A stretch of 51,496 bases of DNA from Magnetococcales bacterium (GCA_015228935.1 JADGCO010000021.1:1-51496); one strand, 5' to 3'. Shown: positions 25,155 to 37,863, counted from the first letter of the stretch. Numbers and translations are program-made. The notes: generated by a model from the letters alone, not told the origin.

Positions 25155-27194
25155 TCAGACCATCAAGGAGACGATGAGCAGGGCCACGATGTTGGTGATT
25201 TTGATCATCGGGTTGACGGCAGGGCCGGCGGTGTCTTTGTAGGGGTCGCCGACGGTGTCACCGGTCACGGCTGCCTTGTGGGCATCGGAACCTTTGCCAC
25301 CGAAATTGCCTTCTTCGATGTACTTTTTGGCGTTATCCCAGGCACCGCCACCGGTGGTCATGGAGATGGCCACGAAGATACCGGTGATGATGGTTCCCAT
25401 CAGGACGCCACCCAGGGCCTGTGGTCCGAGGATCAAGCCCACGAGGATAGGCACCAGAACCGGCAACAGGGAGGGAACGATCATTTCCTTGATGGCGGCT
25501 GCGGTCAGCATGTCCACGGCCTTGGCATAGTCGGGTTTGGCAGTTCCTTCCATGATGCCGGGAATTTCGCGGAACTGACGCCGCACTTCGACCACAACGC
25601 TACCGGCAGCGCGTCCCACCGCTTCCATGCCCATGGCAGCGAAGAGATAGGGCAGCAAACCACCGACGAACAGGCCGATGATGACCAGATGGTTGGAAAG
25701 GTCAAAAGCGGTCGCTTTTTTCAACACGATTTGCAGTTCGTGGGTGTAGTCGGCAAACAAGACCAGAGCAGCCAAGCCGGCGGAACCAATGGCGTAGCCT
25801 TTGGTAACGGCTTTGGTGGTGTTGCCCACGGCATCCAGGGGATCGGTGATGTTGCGGATTTCTGGGGGCAGTCCGGCCATTTCGGCGATACCACCGGCGT
25901 TGTCGGTGATGGGACCATAAGCATCCAGGGCCACGATCACGCCCGTCATGGAGAGCATGGAGGTTGCGGCGATGGCGATACCGTACAGTTCAGCCACGGA
26001 ATAAGATGCCCACATGGCCAAGCAGACGGCCAAAACTGGCGCGGCAGTGGCCTTCATGGAGAGGCCCAACCCGGCAATGACGTTGGTGCCATGCCCGGTC
26101 TGGGAAGCGGCAGCGATGAGCCGCACGGGAGAAAACTGGGTGGAAGTATAATACTCGGTGATCACCACCATGGCTGCCGTCAGGGCCAGACCAATCAAAC
26201 AGGCCATGTACAGGGCACCCACGCTATAGCCCATGGTGTTGCCGATCATGAGCCATTTGGTGATGGGATAGAAAGCCACGGCAGAGATGGCACCGGCAGC
26301 GATCACACCCTTGTAGAGGGCCGTCATGATTCTTTCGCCCTCATTGACTTTGACAAAGTAGACACCAATGATCGAGGCAATGATGGAAACACCACCCAGG
26401 GCCATGGGGTAAACCAGGGCATTACCAAATTTGGGCATCACGAGGGCACCCAAAAGGATGGTGGCCACCAGGGTCACGGCATAGGTTTCAAACAGGTCGG
26501 CGGCCATACCAGCGCAGTCACCCACGTTGTCACCCACGTTGTCGGCGATCACGGCCGGGTTGCGTGGGTCGTCTTCGGGGATACCGGCTTCGACTTTGCC
26601 CACCAGGTCGGCACCGACATCGGCACCCTTGGTGAAGATACCACCACCCAACCGGGCAAAAATGGAAATCAGGGAACCGCCGAATGCCAAACCGACCAGA
26701 GGTTTCAGCATGTGCGATGGATTGTCGCCGCCCGACTTCAACAAGATCATGAAGAACACGGCAACACCCAAAAGACCCAGCCCCACCACGAGCATGCCCG
26801 TGACGGCCCCGCCACGGAATGCCACTTGCAGGGCAGGGTTAAGTCCGCCTTTCGCTGCTTCGGCGGTCCGCACGTTGGCTTTCACCGACATCATCATGCC
26901 GAAGATGCCGGCCGCTCCGGAGAGACCCGCTCCCAGGGCAAAACCAATGGCTGTCATCATGTCCAAAAACATGGCGAGCAGCACGAAAACCGCACCGCCC
27001 ACATAGGCGATGGTGGTGTATTGCCGTGTCATGTAGGCCTTGGCCCCTTCTTCCACGGCGGCGGAAATTTGCTGCATCCTGTCGGTTCCCGCGCTTAAAC
27101 CCAGAATCCATCCCCGGTTTTTGAAGGCCCAGGCCACGGCCCCCAATCCGCAGAGGATGGAGAGGTTCAACGCGGTGCTATCTACGTTTAGCAT
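25155..27194 (-). CDS. hppA: Membrane H+-translocating pyrophosphatase
   Basis: A 679-residue protein with about 16 membrane helices. It uses pyrophosphate hydrolysis to pump protons. The active-site loop is [20 protein letters not shown] followed by [21 protein letters not shown] second site lies at [12 protein letters not shown], and a third near the C-terminus at [15 protein letters not shown]. The determinant [10 protein letters not shown] has lysine and threonine at the positions that mark the K+-independent class, where K+-dependent enzymes have alanine. It lets the cell recover energy from PPi released by biosynthesis. It precedes TIR on the same strand and follows adk. Confidence 0.96.
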   Translation of the reverse strand: MLNVDSTALNLSILCGLGAVAWAFKNRGWILGLSAGTDRMQQISAAVEEGAKAYMTRQYTTIAYVGGAVFVLLAMFLDMMTAIGFALGAGLSGAAGIFGMMMSVKANVRTAEAAKGGLNPALQVAFRGGAVTGMLVVGLGLLGVAVFFMILLKSGGDNPSHMLKPLVGLAFGGSLISIFARLGGGIFTKGADVGADLVGKVEAGIPEDDPRNPAVIADNVGDNVGDCAGMAADLFETYAVTLVATILLGALVMPKFGNALVYPMALGGVSIIASIIGVYFVKVNEGERIMTALYKGVIAAGAISAVAFYPITKWLMIGNTMGYSVGALYMACLIGLALTAAMVVITEYYTSTQFSPVRLIAAASQTGHGTNVIAGLGLSMKATAAPVLAVCLAMWASYSVAELYGIAIAATSMLSMTGVIVALDAYGPITDNAGGIAEMAGLPPEIRNITDPLDAVGNTTKAVTKGYAIGSAGLAALVLFADYTHELQIVLKKATAFDLSNHLVIIGLFVGGLLPYLFAAMGMEAVGRAAGSVVVEVRRQFREIPGIMEGTAKPDYAKAVDMLTAAAIKEMIVPSLLPVLVPILVGLILGPQALGGVLMGTIITGIFVAISMTTGGGAWDNAKKYIEEGNFGGKGSDAHKAAVTGDTVGDPYKDTAGPAVNPMIKITNIVALLIVSLMV

Positions 27195-27278
27195 CTGTTC
27201 TTCTCCCCACGTCTACTGGTATGAAATGACTGAAAACGGTCCGATCCATGCGGGATCGTCCCTCCAACAAAGGACCCA

Positions 27279-27920
27279 TTACCCCAGAATGGCACACAAG
27301 TCACTGAGGACCTTGTCCATGTTCTGCATGCCATCCACGGTTTTGAAGTTACCTTTCCTGCGATAGTAGTCGATCAAGGGCGAGGTCTGGCTGTGATAGA
27401 CCGACAACCGGTTGCGCACGGTTTTTTCATTGTCATCCGCACGTTGGGTCAACTGGCCGCTGCACTTGTCGCACTCCCCCTCTTTGGCGGGTTTTTTGAA
27501 CTGGATATGATATCCTTCGCCGCAGGACCCACAGGTCCGGCGACCCGTAATCCGGTTGACCAGAGGTTCGTCCTCGACGGCAATGTCGATGACGTGATCA
27601 ATGGTCTGTTTGCGGGCCGTGAGCATTTTGTCCAGGGCTTCGGCCTGGGGCACGGTCCGGGGAAATCCATCCAGCAAAAATCCCTTTTGGCAATCGGCTT
27701 CCCGGGTGCGGTCGGCGATGATTCCTACCACCACTTCGTCGGGCACCAGACCACCGCTTTCCATGGCGGCCTTGGCTTTTTTCCCGACTTCCGTTCCCGC
27801 CTTGACTGCCGCCCGCAACATATCCCCGGTAGACAACTGGGGAATGCCATATTTTTCGGCTATCTGTCGGGCCTGGGTCCCTTTGCCTGCTCCTGGCGGA
27901 CCCATGAGTATCACCTTCAT
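27279..27920 (-). CDS. adk: Adenylate kinase
   Basis: A 213-residue long-type adenylate kinase (ATP + AMP to 2 ADP). It has the P-loop GPPGAGKGTQ at residues 7-16, LSTGDMLRAAV, the AMP-site stretch LLDGFPRTVPQAE, and a LID domain with two CxxC pairs (CGSCGEGY and CDKCSG) that should bind zinc. The C-terminal RLSVYHSQTSPLIDYYRRKG is typical. It lies between sdhE and hppA on the same strand. Adk and pyrophosphatase side by side make sense for handling AMP and PPi from activation reactions. Confidence 0.97.
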   Translation of the reverse strand: MKVILMGPPGAGKGTQARQIAEKYGIPQLSTGDMLRAAVKAGTEVGKKAKAAMESGGLVPDEVVVGIIADRTREADCQKGFLLDGFPRTVPQAEALDKMLTARKQTIDHVIDIAVEDEPLVNRITGRRTCGSCGEGYHIQFKKPAKEGECDKCSGQLTQRADDNEKTVRNRLSVYHSQTSPLIDYYRRKGNFKTVDGMQNMDKVLSDLCAILG

Positions 27921-28028
27921 GACACGTCTCTCCTTGCCTGATTAGGGGTGGTTCCTTGCCGGGACGGACCGGAGATCACCCTTCCTGTATACCTGCTGCG
28001 CTTTTTGCCATGCGAATTGTATGTCACT

Positions 28029-28304
28029 TCAGTCGATGTTCTCCCGCTGTCTGGAGAGACGCGACAACAAGCCCCTGTCCACCTCGGGTGGGGGAGATCG
28101 AACTCCGGAAATCCAGTCGAGCAGATCATTATCCGTACACTGGAGGAGTTTTTCCAGGGCCAGACACTCTGTCAAGTCCATTTGTTCCAGATTCAGATGA
28201 CGACGCAGCAGCTCCTCCATCTCCAGCATGGAGCGTCTGCTGGTGAGAAAAACCAGCCGCCGACGCAGAGCAGGCAAACTTTCCGGGGAAAACATGATGT
28301 TCAT
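28029..28304 (-). CDS. sdhE: FAD assembly factor SdhE
   Basis: A 91-residue protein of the SdhE/YgfY (Sdh5) family, which helps attach FAD to the flavoprotein subunit of succinate dehydrogenase or fumarate reductase. The pattern LRRRLVFLTSRRSMLEMEELL, then ECLALEKLLQCTDNDLLDWISG, gives the helix bundle. In the canonical RGxxE loop the glycine is replaced by serine (RRSMLE), although this region contacts the flavoprotein. Its start overlaps the stop of the pentapeptide-repeat gene by four bases, so the two are co-translated. No sdhA is in the window. Confidence 0.85.
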   Translation of the reverse strand: MNIMFSPESLPALRRRLVFLTSRRSMLEMEELLRRHLNLEQMDLTECLALEKLLQCTDNDLLDWISGVRSPPPEVDRGLLSRLSRQRENID

Positions 28305-28939
28305 TCCCCATCAAAGCGGGGGAGTTGTTGTTCCCAATCCGTGGTATCGGTTTCTGATTTTGACCAGGGTGCCTTGCCGTAAAAAAGTGCTGCGTCGGTT
28401 TGCACATTGCGGATGATGGCATTATGGAGATCCGCTTTGCGAAAATCCGCAGCACGCAGATCGCAGTCGATCAAACGTGCCCCGGTCAATACGGCTTCGC
28501 GCAGATTGACCTGCCGCAACGATGCACCGGTAAAATCAGCGTCAGTGAAGTTTGTACCTAAAACCTGCCCGCCAGTCAAATCCGCTCGTTGCAATTGACC
28601 ATTTTCCAGTTGGCAGACGAGCATGTTCATGCCGGTCATGATGGCATCAGAAAAATCGCAGCGTTGCAACTGGGAGTGTTGGAAAAAAGCTTCCGCCAGA
28701 CGTGCCCGGCAAAAACGGGCACCGTTCAGGTCGGCCCATTGCACAAAAATGGCGGAGCAATCGCACCCATCAAGCAGGGTTTCCTGCAAGCGACTCCCGG
28801 ACAGGAGTGCCCCGGAGAGATTCAGGCCGGACAAATCCAGGCCGGACAAATCCAGGAAACTCAGGTCGGCATCCACGAGCGCACCGTTTTTTCCATGTGC
28901 GTCAAGCAATGCAGTTCGGTCCAGAAATCGTTGCAACAT
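28301..28939 (-). CDS. Pentapeptide-repeat protein
   Basis: A 212-residue protein in which residues about 25-180 follow the A(D/N)Lxx pentapeptide pattern: DLSFLDLSGLDLSGLNLSGA, ADLNGARFCRARL, DLTGGQVLGTNFTDADFTG, ADFRKADLHNA. Such repeats fold into a right-handed square beta-helix. Some relatives mimic DNA and protect gyrase, but many have unknown roles; no gyrase-type signature is visible. It is translationally coupled to sdhE, which is unusual. Confidence 0.85.
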   Translation of the reverse strand: MLQRFLDRTALLDAHGKNGALVDADLSFLDLSGLDLSGLNLSGALLSGSRLQETLLDGCDCSAIFVQWADLNGARFCRARLAEAFFQHSQLQRCDFSDAIMTGMNMLVCQLENGQLQRADLTGGQVLGTNFTDADFTGASLRQVNLREAVLTGARLIDCDLRAADFRKADLHNAIIRNVQTDAALFYGKAPWSKSETDTTDWEQQLPRFDGE

Positions 28940-29071
28940 GGGTGCGATGCCCCCTCCTGACTCTCATATACACATTAAATCCATACCAGGGGAATAAAAC
29001 ACCAGCCCATGGCAATCGCACTTGAAATCCGGCCATCGATCAGCCAAGTTTTTCACGCCTTGATCTGTCCT

Positions 29072-29210
29072 GGGAGCGCAGGCGTCTCGCCTGCCTTTGC
29101 GGGCGGGACGCCCGCACTCCCGCAGGGCCGTCTCGCCTGCCTTTGCGGCCGTCTCGCCTGCCTTTGCGGCCGTCTCGCCTGCCTTTGCGGGCGGGGACGC
29201 CCGCGCTCCC
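29072..29210. repeat. GC-rich tandem and inverted repeat block
   Basis: Three head-to-tail 21-bp units (CCGTCTCGCCTGCCTTTGCGG) occupy 29128-29190, and a fourth, nearly identical one lies near 29080-29100. The block is bounded by GGGAGCGC (29072-29079) and its reverse complement GCGCTCCC (29203-29210), with GGGCGGGACGCCCGC-type palindromes inside. It looks like an expanded intergenic palindrome rather than a CRISPR, since there are no spacers between units. Confidence 0.85.
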
Positions 29211-29240
29211 AGGCAAACCCGCGATCCATCCTCATGTACA

Positions 29241-29275
29241 GAGTCAGGAAGGGTCACATCAACCCTTCCTGACTC
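29241..29275 (-). terminator. Hairpin terminator after korB
   Basis: GAGTCAGGAAGGGT (29241-29254) and ACCCTTCCTGACTC (29262-29275) form a perfect 14-bp stem with a 7-base loop, 14 bp beyond the korB stop. No long T-run follows, so it may work as an RNA-stabilising hairpin as well as a terminator for the sucCD-korAB transcript. Confidence 0.7.
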
Positions 29276-29288
29276 CCATGGACCCGTA

Positions 29289-30164
29289 TCAGGGACGCGA
29301 AACATCGATGATTTTATTCAGATCATAGTCGGGATTGCCACCAACCTTGGTGACGATCTCTTCCAGACGATCCACCAAGGTTGGTTTTTTGATCTGATAG
29401 AGCAGGCCCATGGGGGCCTTGCCCTTGGGACGCCGGGCCAGCTCCATGGCCGCTCCGATATCCGTCACATCGTGTCCGGCTGGAATTTCTTCCACCAGAT
29501 CCCGGTAATGCTCCACCGTATCGATGTGATTGTAGGAAGTACACTGCGAAAAAAGGTTGACGTAGGCAAACCCCCGGTGTTCGATGGCTCCCTTGATCAA
29601 ATCCGCACACACTTTCGGTTTGCCGGCGAAGGCCTGGGCCACATAGGTTGCCCCATAGGTCAACATGTAGAGCAAAGGATTCAGGGGTTCGTCGGGTCCG
29701 CCATAGGGTGTGGTGTAGGCTTTCAGCTCCGGACGGGAGGTGGGGGAATACTGCCCCTTGGTCAGGCCATAGATGCCGTTGTCAAACAAGATGTAGCTCA
29801 TATCGACATTTTTCCGGGCCATGTGCGGCATGTGTCCGCCGCCGATGGAAAACCCGTCACCATCCCCGCCGGTCACCATCACCGCCAGATCCGGGCGGGC
29901 AATCTGGGCACCGGTGGCCACAGCTCCGGCCCGGCCATGCAGGGTATGCATCTTGTACGACTTGATAAAATACGGAGTCCGGGAAGAGCATCCGATACCC
30001 GAGATTGACATCATTTTGGTGGGATCGATACCCAATTCGGAAAGGGCACGGTAGATGGCGTTCAGAATCCCGTGGTGGCCACACCCGGGACACCACACCA
30101 CCGAAACTTCCGACTTGTAGTCCTTTGGTTTCATTTCGACTTGATGTAATGCGGCTGTGGACAT
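29289..30164 (-). CDS. korB: 2-oxoglutarate:ferredoxin oxidoreductase, beta subunit
   Basis: A 291-residue thiamine-diphosphate subunit. The N-terminal WCPGCGHHGI (C25, C28) and the cysteine of GIGCSSRTPYF near residue 57 supply cluster ligands. GDGDGFSIGGGHMPHMARKN is the ThDP/Mg2+ motif, followed by FDNGIYGLTKGQYSPTS. With KorA it interconverts 2-oxoglutarate and succinyl-CoA using ferredoxin. Its ATG shares a base with the korA stop (TGATG), so expression is coupled. The genes directly upstream make succinyl-CoA (sucCD), which favours the carboxylating, reductive direction or an oxygen-sparing TCA step. Pyruvate as substrate is less likely given this context but not excluded. Confidence 0.92.
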   Translation of the reverse strand: MSTAALHQVEMKPKDYKSEVSVVWCPGCGHHGILNAIYRALSELGIDPTKMMSISGIGCSSRTPYFIKSYKMHTLHGRAGAVATGAQIARPDLAVMVTGGDGDGFSIGGGHMPHMARKNVDMSYILFDNGIYGLTKGQYSPTSRPELKAYTTPYGGPDEPLNPLLYMLTYGATYVAQAFAGKPKVCADLIKGAIEHRGFAYVNLFSQCTSYNHIDTVEHYRDLVEEIPAGHDVTDIGAAMELARRPKGKAPMGLLYQIKKPTLVDRLEEIVTKVGGNPDYDLNKIIDVSRP

Positions 30165-31882
30165 CAGATCAACTCCTTGACTTTGTCAACAATCATGGAC
30201 GGATTGAATGGCATGCCGCCGCAAATGTTGTAGCGAATGGGATCAATGGAGGTTTCCGCACGGATGAAGTGGGCCAATTGTCCCTGGAAGTTGACTTCCG
30301 GCACCAGGATTTTTTTACAGGTAGCCGCGAAGGCTTCGTACTGCTTGACCGGCATGGGCCACATGAGCTTGGGGTAGAACCCTTTGACCTTGTAGCCAGC
30401 AGCCCGCAACCTTTGCACCGCTTCGCGCACCACACCAATGGTGCTGCCCCAGGTGATGATGCCCAGGTCGGCATCCCCTGAACCATCCACCTCTACCGGA
30501 CGATAGGTTTCCACAATCCGGTTGAGTTTGTTGAATCGTTTTTCGTGCATGGCCCAATGGTTGGCTGGATTCCAACTGGGGGCACCGGATTCGTTGTGTT
30601 CGAGACCCGTGGCAATATGCATGGCATTGGGAGTTCCCGGGTCGGCCATCGGGGAGATGTGATCCGGGGTGAATTCATACCGCCTGTAGGTTCCCTGTCC
30701 ATCCCACCGCTTGCGATTGACGATCTTGTAGGAGGCTGGATCCGGAGCCGGAACGGTTTGCGTTGAAAATGCCAGAGATCCATCCGACAGCAGAAGGACT
30801 GGACATTGGTACTCTTCGGCCAGGTTCAGGGCTTCGACAGTCATATCCACGCAATCGTGGACATCTTCCACCGACAAGACGACCCGTGCGGCATCGCCAT
30901 GGGAGCCATGAATGGCCAAAAAGAGATCAGACTGCTCATGTTTGGTCGGCAGACCCGTCGAGGGACCGCCGCGTTGCACATCGACGAGCATGACCGGCGT
31001 TTCACTCATGGTGGCCATGCCGAGCATTTCGCTCATGAGAGCCAAGCCCGGACCAGAAGTGGCCGTCATGGATTTCAACCCGGCATAGGAAGCACCCATG
31101 ACCTGGGAGATCGAGGCAATTTCATCTTCGGCCTGGATCAGGTGCTTGCCGCGTTTGGGCAGATGGGTGGCGACATATTTGGCAATTTCCGTGGCCGGAG
31201 TGATGGGATAGGCCGAGAAAAATTCCAACCCACCCAGGATGGCACCCAGGCCCACGGCGTCGTTGCCAGAGATCACGATGATATCCTTGGGAGCCTGGAC
31301 ATCGGCCAGTTTCCAGGGATCGACTTTTTTCACCTTGGCAGCCAGCTCTTTTCCCTTGCTGAACCCCTGGAGGTTGAAATCCAGGACTTCCTGACCTTTC
31401 TTCTTGAACTTTTTGGTCAAGGCAGCGATCAGGGTCGATTCATGAATATTGAACAACACCGACAGGGCACCCAGGGCCACCATGTTTTTGGACCGGATGG
31501 ATTTCATCTCCTTGGCGGCCTGGGTCATGGGGATCGGATAGCCGATCACCCCTGGCGGCAGCTCACCCGGTTCAAAATCCCCACCCGGATAGTCGTAGAC
31601 CACCGCAGTTCCGGGCCGCATGGCGCTTTTGTTCACTTCGAACGCCTCGCCGTTGAAAACACAGAGTACGTCAAACGTATCACCCTGATTATAAACTCTT
31701 TCCGAGCTGGCACGCACCTGATACATGGCGTAGCCACCCTTGACTTCTGCCGGAAAGGTCTTGAACGTATACACATCCAGGCCGGCACGGGCACAGGCTG
31801 CCGTGATGAAGTCGCCCGAGGATATGACGCCCTCGCCGCCCTCACCGCCGATGCGGATGATGAGGTCATTCTTCGTCGTCAT
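30164..31882 (-). CDS. korA: 2-oxoglutarate:ferredoxin oxidoreductase, fused gamma-alpha subunit
   Basis: A 572-residue protein. Residues 1-185 are the gamma domain (IRIGGEGGEGVISSGD, TFPAEVKGGYAMYQVR). Residues about 200-572 are the alpha domain, with NDAVGLGAILGGLEFFSAYPITPATEI, QAEDEIASISQVMGASYAG, TATSGPGLALMSEM and a DVQRGGPSTGLPTKHEQSDL block. The start is set at ATG 31882 (MTTKNDLI) since a GGGGAG site precedes it; an upstream TTG at 31900 is unlikely. It lies 61 bp after sucD and overlaps korB. No ferredoxin-like delta gene is beside it, so the enzyme is the two-subunit type. Confidence 0.93.
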   Translation of the reverse strand: MTTKNDLIIRIGGEGGEGVISSGDFITAACARAGLDVYTFKTFPAEVKGGYAMYQVRASSERVYNQGDTFDVLCVFNGEAFEVNKSAMRPGTAVVYDYPGGDFEPGELPPGVIGYPIPMTQAAKEMKSIRSKNMVALGALSVLFNIHESTLIAALTKKFKKKGQEVLDFNLQGFSKGKELAAKVKKVDPWKLADVQAPKDIIVISGNDAVGLGAILGGLEFFSAYPITPATEIAKYVATHLPKRGKHLIQAEDEIASISQVMGASYAGLKSMTATSGPGLALMSEMLGMATMSETPVMLVDVQRGGPSTGLPTKHEQSDLFLAIHGSHGDAARVVLSVEDVHDCVDMTVEALNLAEEYQCPVLLLSDGSLAFSTQTVPAPDPASYKIVNRKRWDGQGTYRRYEFTPDHISPMADPGTPNAMHIATGLEHNESGAPSWNPANHWAMHEKRFNKLNRIVETYRPVEVDGSGDADLGIITWGSTIGVVREAVQRLRAAGYKVKGFYPKLMWPMPVKQYEAFAATCKKILVPEVNFQGQLAHFIRAETSIDPIRYNICGGMPFNPSMIVDKVKELI

Positions 31883-31943
31883 TCGATCTCCCCTTTTCAA
31901 TTCTCCCTGGTTATTGCGGGAAAAACAGATAAAAAAGGGGGGA

Positions 31944-32816
31944 TCATCCCCCCATGGCTTTCAGCATGATGACACCCAGGTCCGACGGGCTCCGGGCGAT
32001 ATGGACGCCTGCCGCACCCAGGGCTGCAAATTTTTCTTCGGCGGTCCCTTTGCCACCGGAGATGATGGCCCCGGCATGGCCCATGCGTTTGCCTTTGGGA
32101 GCGGTCGCTCCGGCGATGAAACCCACCACGGGTTTGGTCACATGTTTTTTGATGTAGGCGGCGGCTTCTTCCTCGGCGGTGCCACCGATTTCACCAATCA
32201 TGACAATGCCTTCGGTTTGCGGATCCTTCTGGAACTGTTCCAGGCAGTCGATGAAATTGGTGCCATTGATCGGGTCGCCACCGAGACCGACGCAGGTGCT
32301 TTGTCCCAGTTTGACGGCAGTGGTCTGGGCCACGGCTTCGTAGGTCAGGGTTCCGGAACGGGAGACCACGCCAATCTTGCCGGGCATGTGAATGTGTCCT
32401 GGCATGATGCCGATCTTGCAGGCTCCGGGGGTGATGATGCCGGGACAGTTGGGTCCGATCAGGCGGGTCTTGCGGCCTTGCAGGTAGCGTTTGGCCTTGA
32501 CCATGTCCATCACCGGAATGCCTTCGGTGATGCAGACGACCAGATCGATGTCAGTGCTGGCGGCTTCCATGATGGCATCGGCAGCGAAGGGAGGGGGCAC
32601 AAAGATGACCGACGCATTGGCTCCGGTGGCCCGCACGGCATCGGCCACGGTATCGAATACCGGCAGGCCCAGATGTTTCGTTCCCCCCTTGCCCGGGGAG
32701 ACACCACCCACCATGTTGGTGCCATAGGCAATCGCCTGTTCCGAGTGAAACGTGCCATTTTTCCCGGTGAAACCCTGGCAAATGACCCGCGTATTCTTGT
32801 CTACATAAATGCTCAT
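31944..32816 (-). CDS. sucD: Succinyl-CoA synthetase, alpha subunit
   Basis: A 290-residue subunit. It has [19 protein letters not shown] (CoA-binding Rossmann start), GVSPGKGG, and [12 protein letters not shown]. The phosphorylated histidine is H247 in [20 protein letters not shown]. With SucC it couples succinate + CoA + NTP to succinyl-CoA. It starts three bases after sucC and precedes korA, forming a succinate to succinyl-CoA to 2-oxoglutarate module. Confidence 0.97.
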   Translation of the reverse strand: MSIYVDKNTRVICQGFTGKNGTFHSEQAIAYGTNMVGGVSPGKGGTKHLGLPVFDTVADAVRATGANASVIFVPPPFAADAIMEAASTDIDLVVCITEGIPVMDMVKAKRYLQGRKTRLIGPNCPGIITPGACKIGIMPGHIHMPGKIGVVSRSGTLTYEAVAQTTAVKLGQSTCVGLGGDPINGTNFIDCLEQFQKDPQTEGIVMIGEIGGTAEEEAAAYIKKHVTKPVVGFIAGATAPKGKRMGHAGAIISGGKGTAEEKFAALGAAGVHIARSPSDLGVIMLKAMGG

Positions 32817-32819
32817 GAA

Positions 32820-33986
32820 TCAGGCTCCCTTGATAGAGGCGACCGCCTTCTCGGCTGCATCGTTCAGGTCGTTGGCGGCGATGATGGGCAGACCCGACGC
32901 GGCCAGGATTTGTTTTCCCTTGTCCACATTGGTTCCTTCCAGCCGGACCACCAGGGGCTTGTTCAGGGACACTTCACGTGCCGCTGCCACAATGCCCTCG
33001 GCAATCACGTCGCACCGCATGATGCCGCCAAAAATATTCACCAGGACCGCTTTCACGTTGGAGTCGGAAAGAATCAACTTGAAAGCCGCCGTCACGCGCT
33101 CGGTTGTCGCCCCACCGCCCACATCCAGGAAGTTGGCCGGGCTGCTTCCCTTCAATTGAATGATGTCCATGGTAGCCATGGCCAGACCGGCTCCGTTGAC
33201 CATGCAGCCGATGGAACCATCCAGGGCGATATAGTTCAGATCATGCTTGGAGGCTTCGATCTCCTTGGCATTCTCTTCGTTCAGGTCACGCAGTTCCTCG
33301 ATATCCTTGTGCCGATAGAGACCATTGGAATCAAAATTCATCTTGGCGTCCAGGGCGATCACATCCCCCTCGCCCGTGACCACCAGCGGATTGATTTCGA
33401 CCAGGGAGGCATCATTTTCCACAAAAGCGGTATACAGGCTGGTCATGAACTTCACGGCCTTGCCGATCTGCTTTTCTTTCAGTCCCAGACCGTAGGCAAG
33501 GTTGCGAGCCTGAAAACCGGTAAATCCAACAGCCGGGTCCACGGCTTCCTTCAGGATTTTTTCGGGATGTTTGGCGGCCACTTCCTCGATTTCCATGCCC
33601 CCTTCGGTGGAGGCCATCATGGTCACCCGGCTGGTGCCGCGGTCAATCACCATGCCCAGGTAGAGTTCCCGGGCAATGTTGCACCCTTCTTCGACATAGA
33701 TGCGTTTGACTTCCTTGCCGGCAGGGCCGGTTTGTTTGGTGACCAGGGTCATGCCGAGCATCCGCTGGGCCTGTTCCCGGACTTCGGCAACACTCTTCAC
33801 CACTTTCACACCGCCGCCCTTGCCGCGTCCGCCGGCATGAATCTGGGCTTTGACGACAAACACATTGCCACCCAACTCTTCGGCGGCTTTCACGGCTTCA
33901 TCCGGGGTGAACGCCACCCGGCCACGCGGAACCGTTACCCCGTAACGGGCCAGAATCTGCTTCGCTTGATATTCATGGATATTCAT
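32820..33986 (-). CDS. sucC: Succinyl-CoA synthetase, beta subunit
   Basis: A 388-residue ATP-grasp protein: [17 protein letters not shown] at the N-terminus, [17 protein letters not shown] (nucleotide-binding loop), [20 protein letters not shown], then [17 protein letters not shown] and [16 protein letters not shown]. It provides nucleotide specificity and the succinate site. First gene of the minus-strand sucC-sucD-korA-korB series; its promoter should lie in 33987-34200. Confidence 0.97.
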   Translation of the reverse strand: MNIHEYQAKQILARYGVTVPRGRVAFTPDEAVKAAEELGGNVFVVKAQIHAGGRGKGGGVKVVKSVAEVREQAQRMLGMTLVTKQTGPAGKEVKRIYVEEGCNIARELYLGMVIDRGTSRVTMMASTEGGMEIEEVAAKHPEKILKEAVDPAVGFTGFQARNLAYGLGLKEKQIGKAVKFMTSLYTAFVENDASLVEINPLVVTGEGDVIALDAKMNFDSNGLYRHKDIEELRDLNEENAKEIEASKHDLNYIALDGSIGCMVNGAGLAMATMDIIQLKGSSPANFLDVGGGATTERVTAAFKLILSDSNVKAVLVNIFGGIMRCDVIAEGIVAAAREVSLNKPLVVRLEGTNVDKGKQILAASGLPIIAANDLNDAAEKAVASIKGA

Positions 33987-34647
33987 TGGGGCTCCTACCT
34001 CGTCACAAAAAAGTATTCATGCATTCGAACCGCGTGTCCGCCGGTCCCATGCCGCCGACCGGTCTGCAAAACCTCCTGGCCGTGCTGCCTGGCTTCAATA
34101 ACGGTTCACTCCAGAGTTTGTGCCCTTCGCCTGTTTTCCATTCGGTGCAGTGGAGAATAGGGGGGAATCGTCTTTTGTCAACTCCTGCTGTTGGCGATTT
34201 CTTCGGAATATTTCACTCTGAAACCCTGAAACAAATCGGGGCAGGAAGCCACCGGCCTCCCGCCCCATCCCTGGTCCTGCACCGTCCTGGTCTCCGGGGG
34301 CCAGGCTGCCATCAGGGCAACCAGATGAATTCCCGGATAAATCATCTATGGAAACCGTGTGCCGGTCAACTTCCCCCCCGGACCTGCCCGGCAAGTCGGA
34401 CATACGCCACGGATCAATCTTGACACACAGGCGCGGAGGATAACACTCCATACATTCCATCTCAAGGGATGCGCAATTTTTCACACCATCCACGCACACT
34501 TGGGGATATCCAGCAGCCGCAACCACATCCGCACATGACGAAAATCCCACACCACGACCCATCTGCATGTGCCGGAAAGACCTGGCAGCCATGACCATGG
34601 CCATGGCTGCCATTGACGGTTCAACGATATCCGGGACGCAAGGGGTT
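33987..34647. other. Intergenic region between icd and sucC
   Basis: No convincing gene. An open frame on the minus strand has a composition (many Gly, Ser, Pro, Cys) and lack of motifs that argue against a protein. The left part should contain the sucC promoter. The right part holds a perfect hairpin (34583-34612) behind icd. Confidence 0.5.
34583..34612 (-). terminator. Hairpin downstream of icd
   Basis: TGGCAGCCATG (34583-34593) and CATGGCTGCCA (34602-34612) pair perfectly over 11 bp with an 8-base loop, 35 bp after the icd stop. No T-run follows, so it is a candidate terminator or mRNA 3'-end stabiliser. Confidence 0.55.
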
Positions 34648-37428
<2,781 letters not shown>

Positions 37429-37863
37429 ATGACGACCATCACCTTTGACACCTTGAAATTCGTGCGCCGACTCAAGGATTCAGGAATTCCTGAGAACCAG
37501 GCCGAAGCCATATCCGAAGCTTTCAAGGATGCACAGGCCGCCCAGATTGAAGAATTGGCATCCAAACGGGATTTGAAGGAATTGGAAGGACAGCTTGCCA
37601 CCAAGGCGGATGTGGCCAAGGTGGATATTCATGTCCTGGAACTGAAACACGACTTGAAGGAACTGGAACTTCGCATGACCATCAAGCTTGGTGCCATGCT
37701 TCTTGCCGCCGTTGGTCTTGTGGTCACGGCCAACCGACTTTGGCCCATGCCCGTGCAATACGTCCCACCCCCTCACTCATTCCAGGAAATGCGCCCAACT
37801 GCCCCGGTACAACCTCAAGCCCCAGTCCTGCCACCAACGGTATCGACACCACCGACACGTTGA
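37429..37863 (+). CDS. DUF1640 (CCDC90-like) coiled-coil membrane protein
   Basis: A 144-residue protein with FDTLKFVRRLKDSGIPENQAEAI at the start, the DUF1640 signature shared with mitochondrial MCUR1/CCDC90 proteins. A long coiled coil (residues about 35-85, SKRDLKELEGQLATKADVAK) follows, then one membrane helix (about 86-105) and an unusual C-terminal tail of about 40 residues rich in proline and alanine. The ATG has AGGAGGA at eight bases, so expression is probably efficient. Bacterial roles are unknown. It stands alone. Confidence 0.85.
   Translation: MTTITFDTLKFVRRLKDSGIPENQAEAISEAFKDAQAAQIEELASKRDLKELEGQLATKADVAKVDIHVLELKHDLKELELRMTIKLGAMLLAAVGLVVTANRLWPMPVQYVPPPHSFQEMRPTAPVQPQAPVLPPTVSTPPTR

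Larger units (their letters stand above)
28940..29288. other. Repeat-rich intergenic region between korB and the pentapeptide gene
   Basis: No gene is seen. The stretch contains the 139-bp GC-rich repeat block (29072-29210) and the strong hairpin after korB (29241-29275). ORFs crossing it are simple translations of the repeats. The promoter of the pentapeptide-sdhE pair probably lies close to 28940-29000. Confidence 0.6.

Noticed and set aside
25278-27098. Long open frame on the plus strand opposite hppA (606 codons)
   Set aside because: It is rich in His, Gly and Gln, with no motifs, and mirrors the codon bias of hppA, which has full family motifs on the other strand.
29072-29210. CRISPR-like array
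   Set aside because: Units are directly adjacent without unique spacers, and no cas gene is in the window.
31740-34160. 806-codon plus-strand frame opposite sucC and sucD
   Set aside because: Antisense shadow of two fully recognisable genes; composition is that of a reversed GC-rich coding strand.
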